The translations under genes were made by a program, and so were the position numbers. Positions 13,421-27,398 of a stretch of 64,000 nt of DNA are shown here, one piece after another. The DNA comes from Channa striata. Taxonomy: Eukaryota; Chordata; Actinopteri; Anabantiformes; Channidae. A model generated the notes under the pieces. That model saw nothing but the letters and a program-made list of their open reading frames with translations. It was not told the origin of the DNA and searched no databases. Location of the stretch: assembly GCA_033026295.1 (NCBI GenBank), contig CM065170.1:10074040-10138039 (forward strand). The letters run 5' to 3'. The stretch's first letter is position 1. Every line of letters begins with the position of its first letter.

Positions 13421-16400
13421 AGAAAAGTTGGGGACAAAGACATATTCCATCCGTGTGCATTACAAAACATGATTTGGTGTATTTTATAGAAAAAACACAA
13501 AAGTAAAGTATATCTGGAACATGGAGTCAGTGAACTTGCACTACACAGCAAAAAATGTTTGACCGATTGTTGACTTTGTTAAAATTAATGTCACAGATGC
13601 CGTGGCAAAGAACTTTAAAGGCCTTTCGCACACATTTGCAACCACTTACACACAAAAACACACACACAATGAGATCTCTGTGGATGAGGCAGCTAGATCT
13701 GCAAAAGAGGAAGATTTAGAAGTCAACAGGGATTCCTGTGTGGAGTACGTCATTTCAAAGTGACAGTGTTCTAAGTAGAACAAGACAAATTAGATGCCAA
13801 TAAGCTTCTTCAGGCAAGAGAAGTAAAGACAAAGGCATATAATTATGGTGTATGTGTTTTAAGTAATGTTAGTCAAATTAACAGAGTAAATCAACTGACG
13901 TGAACTCTCTGTATGGACGTATGAGCGTGTATGTCTAACTGTTACACTCATAAACATTATATTGTGTTAGAGCGTCCAGCTGCAGCCTGACATTCAAACA
14001 CAAAACCAGACTTTAACATAACTCAATGTCCTAATAGCTTTGTGATTTCTAATCTTTGCTGTCTCACAAAATTCAAATAAAATTGCAAAAAAGAATAACA
14101 TGCAGTTTGTTTTTTTCAAAATTAATACTTAATATGCATGATCCTTTTAAAGTAAATGCATGATTTTTGAAGTTATATAAGACAAAAGGATAGAAACTTA
14201 AGGGGAAATTTTAAGATTTTAATTTGGACACCTAGCAGATTAATTATAAGGCGTTCAGTGTAAGGTAACATTAGCTCTTTCACTCTCTTGTCATGTCACA
14301 TATTTGTCTGTTTCAAGGCAGGTGCACAACTCTAATATACAACTAGTATATCTATATAATCATCAGCATAAAAATGACAACCACTAACTTAATCATTAGG
14401 TCTCTCCCTGATCCACTGAGACTTCCATAAACCTCTGAAAAAACACTGTGGTATCTGGCACTAAACTTTTAGTAGCAGGTACCTGATGTTCTGAAAGCAC
14501 TATCCTGCAGACAGAGCCCAGTGCCATCAGGGAATACAGTTTCCAGGATGGGCTGTATTTAGTCAGAAAGAATATTTAGGTAGGTGGTATGCGTCAACGT
14601 AACAAAAAAGGTGTCCCAGCAGAACCATGCCGGAAGCGTCACGCCATCTCCGCCGGCATGCCTGCTTCAGTCATTACATCCTGGTGCCATCTCCTCCCCA
14701 GATAAGCAATGCAACTGGCAATCCACATAATGAGAGGAGGCCGTGTTTCTTTATTATTCGGCAATTTGAGCAACAGTAGTTCTATTATTGCATTGGCCTA
14801 CACAGGCCATAGAGGGACCATAGATTGCTGTTTTAACTACATTCAACAGCCACAGAGATATTAGAAACACATCAGCTCCTTTCATTAAAAAAATGGGAGC
14901 GAATGCATGTTGGTCGCGCTGCAAAATATATCGTTATATATCGCATCATCATTACAATGTTCCTATGTCCAGTATTCAAATCACAGGACATGCAATGTCA
15001 AGTTAGACTAGGGCTGAAAAATATTTTTTCCCTGCAACAAATAACGCAAAAACCCCGAAATCTTCAGATAATTTAAATAGCCTTATGTGAAAAATACATA
15101 TTTCATTCTAGATTGATGTGGGTTATTTTGTATGTTATTGCAATGAACTCGCTGTGTTTTTCTCTGCAAGTTGTTTTTTCTTGCATTTTGTCTTTGTCCT
15201 CTTCTTTATTCCTCTCCCTTCATTTATACAGATTAGGGGTGTTACAGAGTTATTTGGTTGTTAATCAAGCTATAAAGCAGCAGAATGACAAACAGAACAT
15301 TTAAATCACTTTGTAAAATTACCAAGAACTCAAAACAAAGCACTTACATTGTGGTATTTATAGAGGTTTAGTAATTTCCCTTATTCTGACCTCTTTGTTG
15401 TTTGTCAAAATAAAAATGAAAATTTACCCACAGCAGTGACAGAATACCTTGCCTCACAACACTCACCACTCCATAAAGTTTTCCTTAAACTTAAATCTGT
15501 GACTCTTCCATTGTAGCACCAGAGAAACCTTTCTGCCCAAATTCATCAGCAGTTCATCTATTTTTCATTTGCTGCTCAGACATATATTTGATGAGTCTAT
15601 CAAGCCACAAATAATACAGGCAACCAAAGAGGAGCTCAATATACATAACAGAGCAAACTATTTCTTCACTCAGTTTTTACGTGGTTTGCCTAAAACAAAA
15701 TCTTTATCCTCCTCAGCTTGATTATACAACATGAATTTCCTCAGCTGAATGTCACCAGTGTTTACACAACTAAACTATGCCTGAAAACAACCAACAGACA
15801 GCTGTTTCTAAGGAATTATCTGCTTTCAAATATAGCCAAAGCTCCACTCCTCATCCTTGGATGACAAGTTATAACATGCAAAGGTTTACTGTTACGCTAA
15901 ATTCAAATGTTGGTTGTTTCTTTTAACGCTATACAACATATTTCAGAAAACATCAGGGTATGTGCAAAAATGACCACTACCACTCACTGAATTTATGTAT
16001 ATGAGCGTGTGCGTTTCAGTGTGTGACGTGGCACGAAATCAGTTTTTTTCTTCATACAGTTTTTTTCTTTAAATCTTGAGCACACACAAGATAACAATTT
16101 TTTGTTCTTGTTAGATGAGGTCCCACCTGCTGTTTTATGTCACCATGTACGGTATGGATGTATGCGCATGTCTGCTCTGTCCACTGAACAGGAACAGAAT
16201 GAAGAAAATCCTATATGTTATTAACACTGAAAAGTCTATTGTGTACCTCAATATGATTTATTTACTTTATTTTATTCTGCCCGATGTGAAAAATTAAAAA
16301 GGTTCAAAAGAAAATTGCTGCACTACTTTCATAGATTTATTATCAAATAAAGTGAAATTTGGCACCAAGACTGTACTCCAAACATCTACTAATTAAGAAG

Positions 16401-17319
16401 AGTTACAACCCCCCACAATTCAGCAACCCAGGTTCATTTTGTGTTTGGACTTTCTTAAAGTCCTAATTATCACAGGGTCACATGCTGAGGTCAGAGGTTC
16501 TGTGTTTGTTCATAATTGTCAAAAGCAATTATTAATTTTGCTTTATTTCCCCTTAAAGTTGTTCCTTTTTGTCAAACGTGCATAACATATAACAACATTT
16601 GTACTGTAGCTGCCATTGCCTTTAAGGTTAATGGGTAAGATTACCCATGGGTAGGATTCACAAACAACAGCTTAAGAACCTAAAAGCATCAATACAAAGT
16701 ACAGTGTTTGAATATGGACAATGACCACCACCACATCCATACAGATGCAAGCAATTTGTTTTATGGAGATCAAACAACAAAGCTGTAAAATGAACAGCTG
16801 CTTATCTCAATCATGGTATGACCTTAAATTACACAGTTCAAACCCAGCCAGCTGTAAAGACCACCTACACAACAGTCAATTAACCCAGCTCCACACAGAC
16901 AGTAGAAACCTAAGTGACAGAGACACACGCTCAAAAATCTTTGTAAAGGTCTATGCACTGAAATGTATGTATATTAATAAATATATTTGGTGAAAACTAT
17001 TTCATCTCTGTTACATTAAAATGCTGTGTCTACATGTAATTGTAAACTGTACTAATGGCTTTATGAACTTTATGGCATCAAACAGAACAGACCATTCCTG
17101 TAGCTTTCTTCGCTTAGGCTGCAGCTCTATCTAGATATATTTCAGATTTTAATAACATTTTACTGTGAACCTTAATTGTTAATTGAGTACAATACTTCCT
17201 CAATCTGATTAGTAGGCACATAGTTATACTAATAGTTATTTTACAAATATGCAGTAACAATGGTTCATATGTAAAACCTGACAATGTATGAAATCCACTT
17301 CATAAAAGAAAATGTTAAT

Positions 17320-17640
17320 GAAATGGATGAAGAGAGGAAGTGCAAATGGGTGAGGGAGAGAGAAAGTAAAGTTATTATAGAGTACAAACAGATAGGAAGA
17401 GACACAAAGCAAAATAAAAAAGAGAAAGGGTGAGCGGGGACATCATCTTTGTTGTGGTTAGAGTGCAGGCTGACATCAAAGTGCAGAGGATGGACAGAGA
17501 TGACAGAGGAAAGGTCTGCAAGCCATATGAAACAACACAAAGGGAAAGGACAGGGGTATGAGACGTGAGAATACGACAGGGGAGAGAGAGGAAGGGAATG
17601 TACAACAGAGGAAGGAGGAAGGAAAAGGAAAAACACGCTC
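17320..17640. repeat. Purine-rich tract
   Basis: About 300 bp dominated by GA/AG on the plus strand (GAGAGAGAAAG, GGAAGGAGGAAGG and similar). The pyrimidine-rich complement produces long Ser/Leu/Pro-rich open frames on the minus strand that look like composition artefacts. Confidence 0.7.
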
Positions 17641-20600
17641 AAAAAGGAGAGTGACCAACAATGGACTATTCCAAACATCAGGATGCATCTAGACTCACAA
17701 ACACACATTCACTTAACGCAAGCTTTGATAATAAATCATTTGCCACATTTATTTATAAGACTACAACGGCCTCTATCAGTGAATACTTATTTGTTAATAT
17801 TTAATATTAACTATATTAATATTTATTTGAATGTTTAAAGTTAACCAACAAAACAATACTCATCAGGATCTTTGGACTTCAGAAATGCATTTCAGTGTTT
17901 GGCTGTGTCCATCACTGCATAAGAACTTCAACACAGAAACCCAAAAAACATTCAAGTATCTGATCGGCTGTCCCAGTCCATCTCTGGATCTTCCTCCAGG
18001 CAGAGATCACTACAGGAATTAAATCTCACTCATCTTCTTGCTGGATGGGTACCCTGTAGTATCCACAAATGTTCACCTGCAAAGCCTATATTTGGCTTTT
18101 CTGAGCGTGAACATCGGTATGTCTGTGTGTGTGAACCCAGATACCATCTTGACTTTATATACCACACGGCTTCTCTAGTGAGCTCATACTGTACAAACAG
18201 TGGCTATTTCAAGAACCTATATCTGGGTTTGACATTAACACTTGCCCAGGCAAGTAAACTATGTTCGGGCAAGTGGAACACATCATGCAGTTGCCCGATC
18301 GAGCAAGTGAAAAATTAATACGATGGTCTGCAGTGTTTCCCCTACACTGGCTTTGTAGTAGAGCTACCTGCAGCGTGTTTGATCTTAAACGGTCTCTTAT
18401 TTCAGGTGAACCAGAGATGAGATCATTTTATTTTTCATTTGTTGCTGTCATACACTTGTTTACTAACTTCACCATAACTTCATGAAACTTTATTAATGTG
18501 GATCTGCGCTACAAAAGAGACGTTAACCCTGTTTTTGTAATAATGTAACCTCAATCAACTTTCTGAAAAGTCTCTTGTCCTTCAACAACTTTTATATACT
18601 TGAGCTGCCGCTGCCAGTCAAATCTATACTGTATGCACGTGGCAATTTATATAGGTTAATAAACTGTACATATTGAATATTCATGGAACAGCTTCGCATT
18701 TCTCTTATTTAATCCTGTTCAAGGCCACTTCAGAACAGGACTGAAAGGTGCTTCAACAAACTCTTTAAAGCTCCTACCACAGAAAAATCCGCAGCACTTG
18801 AAAGAAGGTGTCTGGACTTCTTCCTTAAGTAATTTTATAATAAACTACACACCTGTACAGCTGTTCCATCCATTAATGATAATGAGTAGTAAACATGTTC
18901 TCACTTTCAAAAAACAATATTTTGCAACAAAATTATTTAAAATATCAACAATTAACTAGCAGACAGAAAGAGGCTCAGGATTTAATGTAATGATACAACA
19001 CTTAAATAACTTAAATTTAAAACTTAAATTAAGTTATACAAACCTCTGAAGACAAATGCAGCAACTGATTGAAACCTACAATACCTTAGTCACAGGAAGG
19101 ACACCTGATGCTTTATGATAAGAGGGTAACTGTTGCTCAGCTGGTAAAGAGGGTTCTCCTTTCCACCAGGAAAACCTGACTGAACTTTAGTCATATTTCC
19201 AATGAAAAAGTAGCCATGACTGAAACATAAACTGTCCGTAAAGAGCAAAAACACATCTGAGCAATGTCAATTAACACAGGCATGAAATAAGGCCTTCACA
19301 CACACACACGTCTAAATGTAGCCATTTCTTATTATTTTTCACTGTCTCAACCCACCAGGTGTAAATCAGTCCCTGAAAGACTTGGTTTTATCAAGTGGAG
19401 GAACTGCAGGCCCGAGCTGAGTTCAAGAAACTGGAGTAAGGTTTGATTATCAACAAGAACTGTATGAAATTGCTTACAGACTGTTGAAGTAAAAGCTTTG
19501 GTTTATACACCAGACAATTTTAAGAACAACACTTGCATTCATCAGTCATCTCTGCCTCTTCTACGTCCTAATACTCCTTGGTGCCCAAACCAGGGCTGCA
19601 TCTACATCCCAGGAAGTTTGCAAGAAGGCGTGGGAGAGGGCAGCAGCAAGTGTACACACACAGTCCAAGTCAAATGTGATTCAGTGGCAAAATCCCACTA
19701 CTTCTGGGAATGCTGCAGTGCTTTCCCACTCTTTTCTTCCTTATTTTTTCCTCTTTCTCTCGCCATTTCAACCCATCTCTTTTGTCCTCATTGGACCAGG
19801 TCAACCTCTAGAACCAGGACAGGCTTTGCTTGCTGGAACAAGTCCTGTGGGAACTGACTTGTGGATTCTGTCTGCGTAATGACTGCTCTCTATCAGTGAA
19901 TGGAGGAGACCACGACATGAGTGAATAGTGACTGGGGGAACTGAGATGGAATAAACAGGGGTGTGTATGTGTGTGTTAGAAGGAGAGAGGCAAACAGGAA
20001 AAGGTAGTCTGAATACCGTAAACAGAGATCAGCTTATCCGGGCTTGACTAAACTTTGTTATTATTTGCCACAAGTTAAGAAACAATATTTGATTCATTTT
20101 ATATTATCATTGCTGAGTACAGCAGTTACCACAGCACTCAACAGACAGACTTAGTGTGTATATGCCCATGCACATACACAGGTTCTTAAGAGGTACTTAG
20201 ACGTAGCAGCACACATTTACCATGATAGCATGCTATACATAAAAGATAAAAGATCAGTCAAAACACACATCTATAAATACCACAATGATAGGAGAGGAAT
20301 GCAGTCTGTAAGCGAGTATGAAAGAAAGATGGACTGTGGATATTAGTGTGTTTTTATCAGGGTATGTCTATTTCAAAGCCCCACAGCCGCAAGTCACTAG
20401 TGGAGGCAGCAAGACATCTGATAGGGGGGCCCCAAGATTCTCCCAACTCCAATTAACCTTCACATGTTCAACCTACTTTCAACATTAAAATAGCATACTC
20501 CCTATTCAACCTAGTGCTAGGAGGCAAAGGAGGCCCATTATTTACCATATCTTCTAAAACACACTTGACTTAAGGACAAAATTCTTACAGGTCAAGTAGA

Positions 20601-23258
20601 GAGACCAATAAAAGACTTAAAAAAATAAAGTTGTCTGATCTATTAGTTTATTAACAGAATGTTATTCTGACATTTGATTGACTTAACAATTGATTTAAAC
20701 AAGCCAATTACCAGCAGATTAAATTAATACCAAAAATAATCTGAAATTTGAATGCTGGTCCTTTTTTTTTTTAACCCTTTATAAACAATACCAGGGTAGT
20801 CCAGAGTTTATCTCAAAGGCTCTTTAACTTAAGCCAAAGTTACATTATTTCTTAACTGGGTCTGTTTTTTGAAAGCTTAAATACACCATCTGTGTACTGT
20901 AATTAAAATGTCCTGTCGTAGTCTGAGTGTCTGTGGTAGTAGCAGAAATCCTCGATGGCCTTTAGCAGAAATTCAACCTAAGTACACTAGACTTTGTTTA
21001 AACTCCTCACTGAGTGTCAGGTGTTTCCCTTTGAGAGTGAAGAGAATGACCTCTGACCTCTGGTCGCTTGGTAATTTGGCACAAATGGATTATTACTGCC
21101 ATAAGACAGTCAAAATATACGTGAGGAAATCCCATCTGGCTATCATGTCCTTATTCAAACTAATAACTACAACTCCACACACATTATGTTTTTACATGAA
21201 TGTCAGTCCCTCTACACAGGGGCCCCGTTTGTTGACCCTCACTAGTAATATGGTCCATCTTTGTGGTGAGGTTAAAGTGGGAATCCTAACCCACCATTTA
21301 AATTTGTACACGCAAAGTATAAGGCCTGGATAACAACTGTTGATTACATTGACATTTTAGCCTTATAATAGTTTGAGAGTTGGTCAATAACTCAACACTG
21401 AACAGAGCACTACAAGAAGCAGTTAAACGTGTAGATTACTACAGTGTAAACAAGAATATGCTACTGCAGCTGTAAAATACTACAACATGCCAACATATGC
21501 TTAGTTTCATGAAGCCATGTGTCAAACATTAACATTCATTCAAATCAAGTTCACCAGCTGTTCATTGTATTGTGACACATTCAAATCTAACACTCCCTTC
21601 CTGGATGAATGCTGGAGGCGGATTCAGAAGAGAAGGCATTTTTTAAAGGCAGGTGATTGTGTGAAAAGAGCGGTTTATGCCAATATTACTCTAGAGGCAA
21701 TGGCTCTGTACACCCAGTATTGGCCTTGGGGTTATGTAGGAGCTGGCAACAGCAGTTTGCTGCATAACACACCACATTCCTGTGTACTCTCTCACACCTT
21801 GTCTTCAGCTGCTAGCTTCCACTAAGTAAAAAGACTTAAAGGGAACAAACCTTTAAAAATAGGAACTCCCAACCTCGCTCAAGAACTTAACACTTCAACA
21901 GGTACAGATGAAAATGACAATTCGAGTCACTCAATGTGGCAATAGAGGAGATTTGTTAACTGTCTGGTAGCAAGTATCTCCTAAATACGGGTTCATAGAG
22001 AACCGGTCTGAACGACTTCAATCCATGTCTGCTCAGCTTATCTTTTCTCTGTAACTAGATTTGAATCTGTGTGAATGTGTCTAAGTAAGAGAGTGAGTCA
22101 TAGTCTGACCCGAGACATAGTGAATAGATAGGAAGGACAGTGAAAAAAAAGGCACATGAGTCAGAGCTCATATCATCCTCCTTCAATAATAAATTTGGGC
22201 TTGTCTTCTGAATCCTACTTTGCAACATATTTCAGAGGCAAATTAGATTAACAAAGAACCTGTGCATGGAATAAATAGGAAACACAATCCCTTAACTACC
22301 ATGTTAAAAAACATTACCACAAAATCCATTAAATAGGAAGCAATGGTAAAACACGGCAAACACTGTATGTGCTCACAACAGGTTGGTATCTGACCAGACA
22401 AAATGAAAGGCCTCTCTCCATTATGCTCATGCAGCTGGAACAGTCATTATAGTCCATGTCGAAGTTAATATATAATCGCCATGTGTCAGACAGGAGGTGG
22501 TTTAAATGGGCAGGCAAACAAGTCACATCACAACAAAAGTGAGCACAGAGTGCAGCAAAGGAAATTGATTTTCCACCATCTTTGCTTTGAATGAATTAGT
22601 TTAACTAACAGGAATAAAACAGCGAGACAGTATTGGAATAAAAGACATGAAATCTTCAGTATTTTCAGTGTCCTCGCAACCCAAACACAGATGGTCAATG
22701 CGTTGAGAGGAAATCAATCATTTGGGACAGGTCTGACCACCCCTAACTAAATCTGAATGAGGACAGACAAAGCCATGTGTTCAGGAGACACACGTCACTC
22801 CTCCCCGCTTCTTTCTTCAGGGTAAATGTGACAGTCACCTTGGACCTGACCAATATCTGTCCAAAACAGTGAGCAGGTTATAATGAGGCAATAGCCTCAA
22901 AAGAACACACCTGCCAGATATTTTTTGAGCATAATTCAAAAAAGAACAGCTGCTTTCTGTTTACACTTTTTGTGCCAGACATTAGCTAATTAGCTCATCA
23001 GTCTGTGGGAACAACTACTAGCTACCAAATACAGTGTATGTGCATCCATGATAACGTGATTAGTCATGAAATATTCATGTCCGTGGGCCCATTTTAGAAG
23101 TGTGTAGTGATTCCTCTGATTTTACAGCAAACGTTTTATAAAGTATAAGGCGTAGAGCTGAGGAAAAAAATAATAATTTTAAAGTCCTATCTTTCATTAT
23201 CACAATTTCTCACACTGTAATATATGTACCAAAGCTGGGGCCAACACTCCAAACTTAC

Positions 23259-23577
23259 GGATCTTGATTTTCTTGGGATCAAACTCGCCAACTTGATCCA
23301 GCAGACACTGCAGCCGCCCCTGAATCCTGCAGGACCTTCTGAACACCAACCCTGCCTCCATCTCGATGCCCAGGAAGATGTCGCTGGCATGTCGAGAAAG
23401 GTCAGAGAGTTGGTGAATTATGCTGGTCAACGTCTGACAGCTGACCTCATCCAGAGACGAGAATAAAACCGGCTTTCGCAACTTGCGTCTCCCGGTTTCT
23501 TCCCTCGGTAACCATCCATCCCTCGGCGATAAGCGACTCACACGCCGCGGTTCAACACTCCTCTGATGAAAGGGCAT
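23259..23577 (-). CDS. nhsl1: NHS/NHSL-family actin regulator, first coding exon (WAVE-homology domain)
   Basis: NHS-family proteins sit at the cell edge and junctions, where an N-terminal WAVE-homology domain links them to Abi and the actin machinery. The frame starts at ATG 23,577 with MPFHQRSVEPRR, the conserved N-terminus of the family (compare MPLVKRNIDPR of WAVE proteins), then a variable basic linker. A helical segment follows, about residues 40-106 (SSLDEVSCQTL, then LSDLSRHASDIF, then LDQVGEFDPKKIKI). The exon ends at 23,259 with donor C|GTAAGT after 106 codons plus one base. An upstream in-frame ATG at 23,637 would add 20 unlike residues; MPF is preferred for family fit. All other exons lie outside or were not found. 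The N-terminus looks closer to NHSL1 than to NHS or NHSL2, but the paralogue is uncertain; family assignment is firmer. Confidence 0.7.
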
Positions 23578-24060
23578 TTTTATTTCATGCCAATATTTCC
23601 AGCTGGACCGAAAAATATTCGCGTTTAAAACGCTCACGGCTTTAAAACAGACCCAACACGCGGAGCCTTCGTCCAGGTCGTAATATGTGTCGGACCGTGT
23701 AATCCTTCAATCCCGCCATATTTTGGATTTTCAAAGCATGGGACTTTGTACTGCTCCAGACGGGAGACGTTGCCTCTCCGAGTCTATTCAAATCCAGCCA
23801 CACAGAGTTTAGTCCGGGCAACACGGGGGGAGAAAAACAGGGAAAAGTAGAGAGAAGTACAAAGCAAAACCCGGAAAATACTACAACCACCTGTGGCGAC
23901 TGGAATCGGAGCCTGATCCTGGAAGACTTTACCTGCCTCCTCTCGGGGGCAGTGGAGCGGTGGGATGGGAAACGAGGACCGGAATTCTGCCTCAACTGAA
24001 CCGGGGTTATATGGACAACAAACTGCGAAGTTAGAAAATGTCACAGTGTGAGGCTAAATT
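23578..24060 (-). promoter_or_regulatory. 5' leader and core promoter region of the NHS-like gene
   Basis: CpG-richer sequence directly above the MPF start, including a YY1-like GCCATATTTT stretch read as AAAATATGGC on the minus strand (about 23,716-23,725). The transcription start cannot be placed from sequence. Confidence 0.45.
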
Positions 24061-24299
24061 AAGTTCTTAAATTATTAAACAGTTATTAATGAAGTGGTAT
24101 CATTTATGAAGCGTTATAGCAGGCCCTGCAACAACTTGTCCGTGAAATTTAAACTGTAGTTGAACTTAGTAGAAAAGGTTCTAGAATAAATGAAAGGCTA
24201 AAAATGTCCTAACAGTACAATTTACTTTTTGGTGTTGTAATAATTACTTAATCTTAATTTAATTAAATTTAAAAATAAAAAAATACCTGTTGTGAAACG

Positions 24300-24985
24300 T
24301 CAGTTTTCCACAGCACTGTCTGCTAGCTAGCTACGTTAATAATAACTGCTACTAACAGAATTCGTTTTAGTTGACTTGCTTCATGGCAGCTAATCTTCCG
24401 TAAAGCCCAAAATCTGTCACTTTATGGAGTTTAAAATAATTTCAGATAACGCGCACGTATTTTCACTGTAAGCATTAGCTTAGCGAACTTCACAGGACAA
24501 CAAACAGACGCTAACGCCAGTTAGCCTCATCTCAAACCACTAACCTAACGTTGCCCTTTCCTTTCCTTTAGTTTTTATAAACGAAGTCAAAGCTGTTTTC
24601 AGTATTTATTAATATTAAGAATTTAGCTAGAAACATTGTTAAGCACAGTAAGGAGAGCGGCCTCGTGCTTTGTGTGCTGGTAGCTAACGTACAATAAACG
24701 TTAGAAATATGTTGAACATTGTCTGATTTTGAACGGTGGTCTATGGAAGTGCCACCTGCTGGAACGTTACGAGACTGGAATTGCCTTTCATGTCTTTAAT
24801 GTGTGAAAAAAATAAAGTTTTTCGTTACTTACAGTTTTTAATAATTCAGGCCTTCCAGCAGCCGTTGCAGTTCGCTTTCAGCAATCACACGCATTTTCTT
24901 TAGGAAACGCCGAGTTGTAGTGTTTATTGCAATTGCTAACCTAGCATTAGCATGAGTTAGCTTAAGTAATTAGCTGACAGTATTA
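24300..24985. promoter_or_regulatory. Cluster of GTTAGC/GCTAAC motifs upstream of the NHS-like gene
   Basis: Repeated motifs: GCTAGCTAGCTACGTTA (24,322), AGCATTAGCTTAGC (24,471), GCTAAC (24,510), GTTAGCC (24,520), GCTAACGT (24,683), GCTAAC (24,935), TAGCATTAGCATGAGTTAGC (24,942-24,961) and TTAGCTGAC (24,970). Similar clusters occur at the 5' ends of acbd3, lin9 and parp1. Function unknown. Confidence 0.5.
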
Positions 24986-25880
24986 ACATTAGATTTAGAG
25001 AGGAGAATAACAATGATTTCTTGGATAAATCGGGTTTCTAGCATTTTAAAAATGTCACAAACCATCCGAATGCCTAAAGCTTACGAGAACATGAAAATAA
25101 ATACATAGTATTACCTTAGCATTTTTATAAAAGGAATAATTTTAAACAAGTTTCAAATTATTGAACTGCCCCCCCCAGTCACAAACAAGAATGTGGCTGC
25201 TTGTTCATACCTTTTAAAATATCCCCGTGGTCATCACACATTCAAGTCCACACTCGTCTCTGGTGAATCTCCTCTGTTGGTCCAGTTCACTACCTGTTGC
25301 CCTTTAAATTCCAAAGAACAAACCCTCATCGTTGACAGCTCAGCTTGGACGTAGAGGTCACGGGGTCAGGCGTCTGCAGTTTCAAACGCGCCCCCTGGTG
25401 GTTTTGACTGAACTAAGCAACTGCAAGAAGCCCATGAGTGACATTGAACTCCAGGCCAGAACTTCTCTTCCGTTTCTCATTACTAAGCTACGTGCTCTAT
25501 CAGGCCATTCAATAGCTGATGCACTTGTCATCTTTAATACTGGGTTCTGTTTTTTTTTTTTTTTTTTTTTTTACTTGCAACAATTTGAAATCCAATGTGC
25601 ATGGTGGAAAACGGTGAGCGCGAGGTTTATCATCCTGTTCCATGGGTAACATCCGCATTTGTCCTTCCCTCAGCACAAAATGTGTTTGACAGGAAAGCAA
25701 CATGTGAATGACACATTCACCGCCGGTGGAAAGAGAAACAAACCGAATATAGCTTTGTTATCCCGGTGCAATTTCTGTTTTCTGATACAAGAGAGTGAAG
25801 TGTCTCCTGTGAAAAATGGTCTGTGTAGAATAATATCAGTTTCAATCATTGAAAGATTTAACACATTTTAATATGAACAA
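24986..25880. other. Intergenic sequence with a poly-T run
   Basis: No coding exon recognised. Contains an AT-rich part, a C8 run near 25,169 and a T run of about 22 (25,550-25,572). The frames spanning the T run are not supported. Confidence 0.5.
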
Positions 25881-27357
25881 GCTATAAACAAAAATAGGCA
25901 AACAGTGCAATTCTAGAGATGAACATAAGTTTAATCAAGATTAAATATATATGCAAAAAAAAAAAAAAAAGATCGCAGAGATCTAAGTCCAAAGGGGAGA
26001 GGGGAAAAAAAAAAGCTTTTATGTCTGTCATGTCTAAAGACTCAGTTTTATACTTCCTAGGAGTTTTGGACTTTGATTCAGGGTACAATGCATACATATA
26101 TCTCATTCACCATATTTTACAGTGCATTGATTCTCAAAACCATAACCTTCTTCCACATTTAGAAAAACCCATACATAAACTCATTTGTAGAATTATTTAC
26201 ATACAAGGCTTCGACTTGTCTGCTAAGAACATTTGGTGAGCAGTTACAAACTTAACAACAAACATCACGCAACAGAGGGGAAATTTTTGAACTTTGTGGG
26301 CTTGGTTCAGCCATTGGTAGTGATATTTTCCTACACAAGTCACTGCATTGATATGAGGCAGAGAAACCCATTAATTAAATTATGTGATGAAGTGACACTC
26401 AGCAAGGACACTGGAGGAGTACCGAACCTGCAAGTTTGTCCACCTGCATTTAAAGTTTGGCTGCATACACACATAAAAATACACAAACACAGCTCAGTAA
26501 GCGTGATAAAGTGAAATCTAACACTCACCATTCAACAGCCATCATTCAGATTCAGACAGAACACAGTTAATAGGACACAGCTCATAATGCACCTAAGGGA
26601 TACATACACAAAACATGCATATGCACACATATGGGGGAAAAAAACAAATACAATTTGAAACTAGAAAAAATGTAATGTCAGAACTAAGTTAGTAACTGTG
26701 TCACCCAGGACAAAATTTTAAAACATCTCAGTTTATTCACAATACCATACTTGAAATGATAGTTAATTACTTCAAGATTAAAACAGACCAGCAATTTTGT
26801 ATTTTGTTATAAATTGTTTGAAGCTGCTGAGATGTAACAGTGTGTAATGACTTGCAAAAAAATTTTTTTTTTTATTTTTTAGGTGTACTTATGTGTCACA
26901 GCTGTGTAGAACAACTCCAAACACACAAAATTCTCGGTAATATTTATTTAAAAACTGTCCTAATATTAACTTCCTCTTTTTCATTGTTATATAAAAACTT
27001 AATGGGCAAAGGACAGTTGATAAATGTGTTTGTCTGGCATAACCAAAAACACAGGGGCTGTGTCAACAAACGTGGGACAGAGTGAAACAGCATCAGGCAA
27101 ATAAAAATAGTTTTATAGGAGAAAGGAAATATTTGTTGTCATTTGTTTTTAATCTTACTTTTGTGTATCACACGAGATGCTTGAGTTTACAAGGCCAGAA
27201 GGCCCACACAGCTCATATCATTACCATGTGTATGATTTTAGTATATACTGTATGTGTTCTCTCCACACCCACACACTTCATCTGGAGCTTTCCCTGAATC
27301 ATGCAATGACTTCTCGCCTATCCTTCCTACTATAAATGTTGTAAAAAAGAAAAAAAA

Positions 27358-27398
27358 AACGCGCGCGCACACACACACGCATACACACACACACACGC
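27358..27398. repeat. (CG)/(CA) microsatellite
   Basis: GCGCGCGC followed by interrupted ACACAC units. Confidence 0.85.

Larger units (their letters stand above)
1..23258 (-). other. Long non-coding stretch, probable intron 1 of the NHS-like gene
   Basis: No coding exon with convincing family similarity is visible on either strand; the open frames here are short, low in complexity or run through microsatellites. The donor of the NHS-like first exon opens directly into this region on the minus strand, and NHS-family genes are known for very long first introns, so it is read as intron. It holds AT-rich unique sequence, several CA/TG microsatellites, a purine-rich tract (about 17,320-17,640), a telomere-like dispersed repeat (13,170-13,420) and a few islands that may be conserved elements. 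The next exon of the gene is not identified and may lie before position 1. Confidence 0.6.

Noticed and set aside
17265..17708. 147-residue minus-strand frame rich in Ser, Leu and Pro
   Set aside because: It comes from the purine-rich tract; overlapping frames on the same strand are also open, as expected from composition.
19125..19165. tRNA A-box-like GTTGCTCAGCTGGTAAAG
   Set aside because: No B box or cloverleaf follows; at most an eroded SINE head.
20908..21333. 141-residue plus-strand frame
   Set aside because: No similarity recognised and no supporting gene structure.
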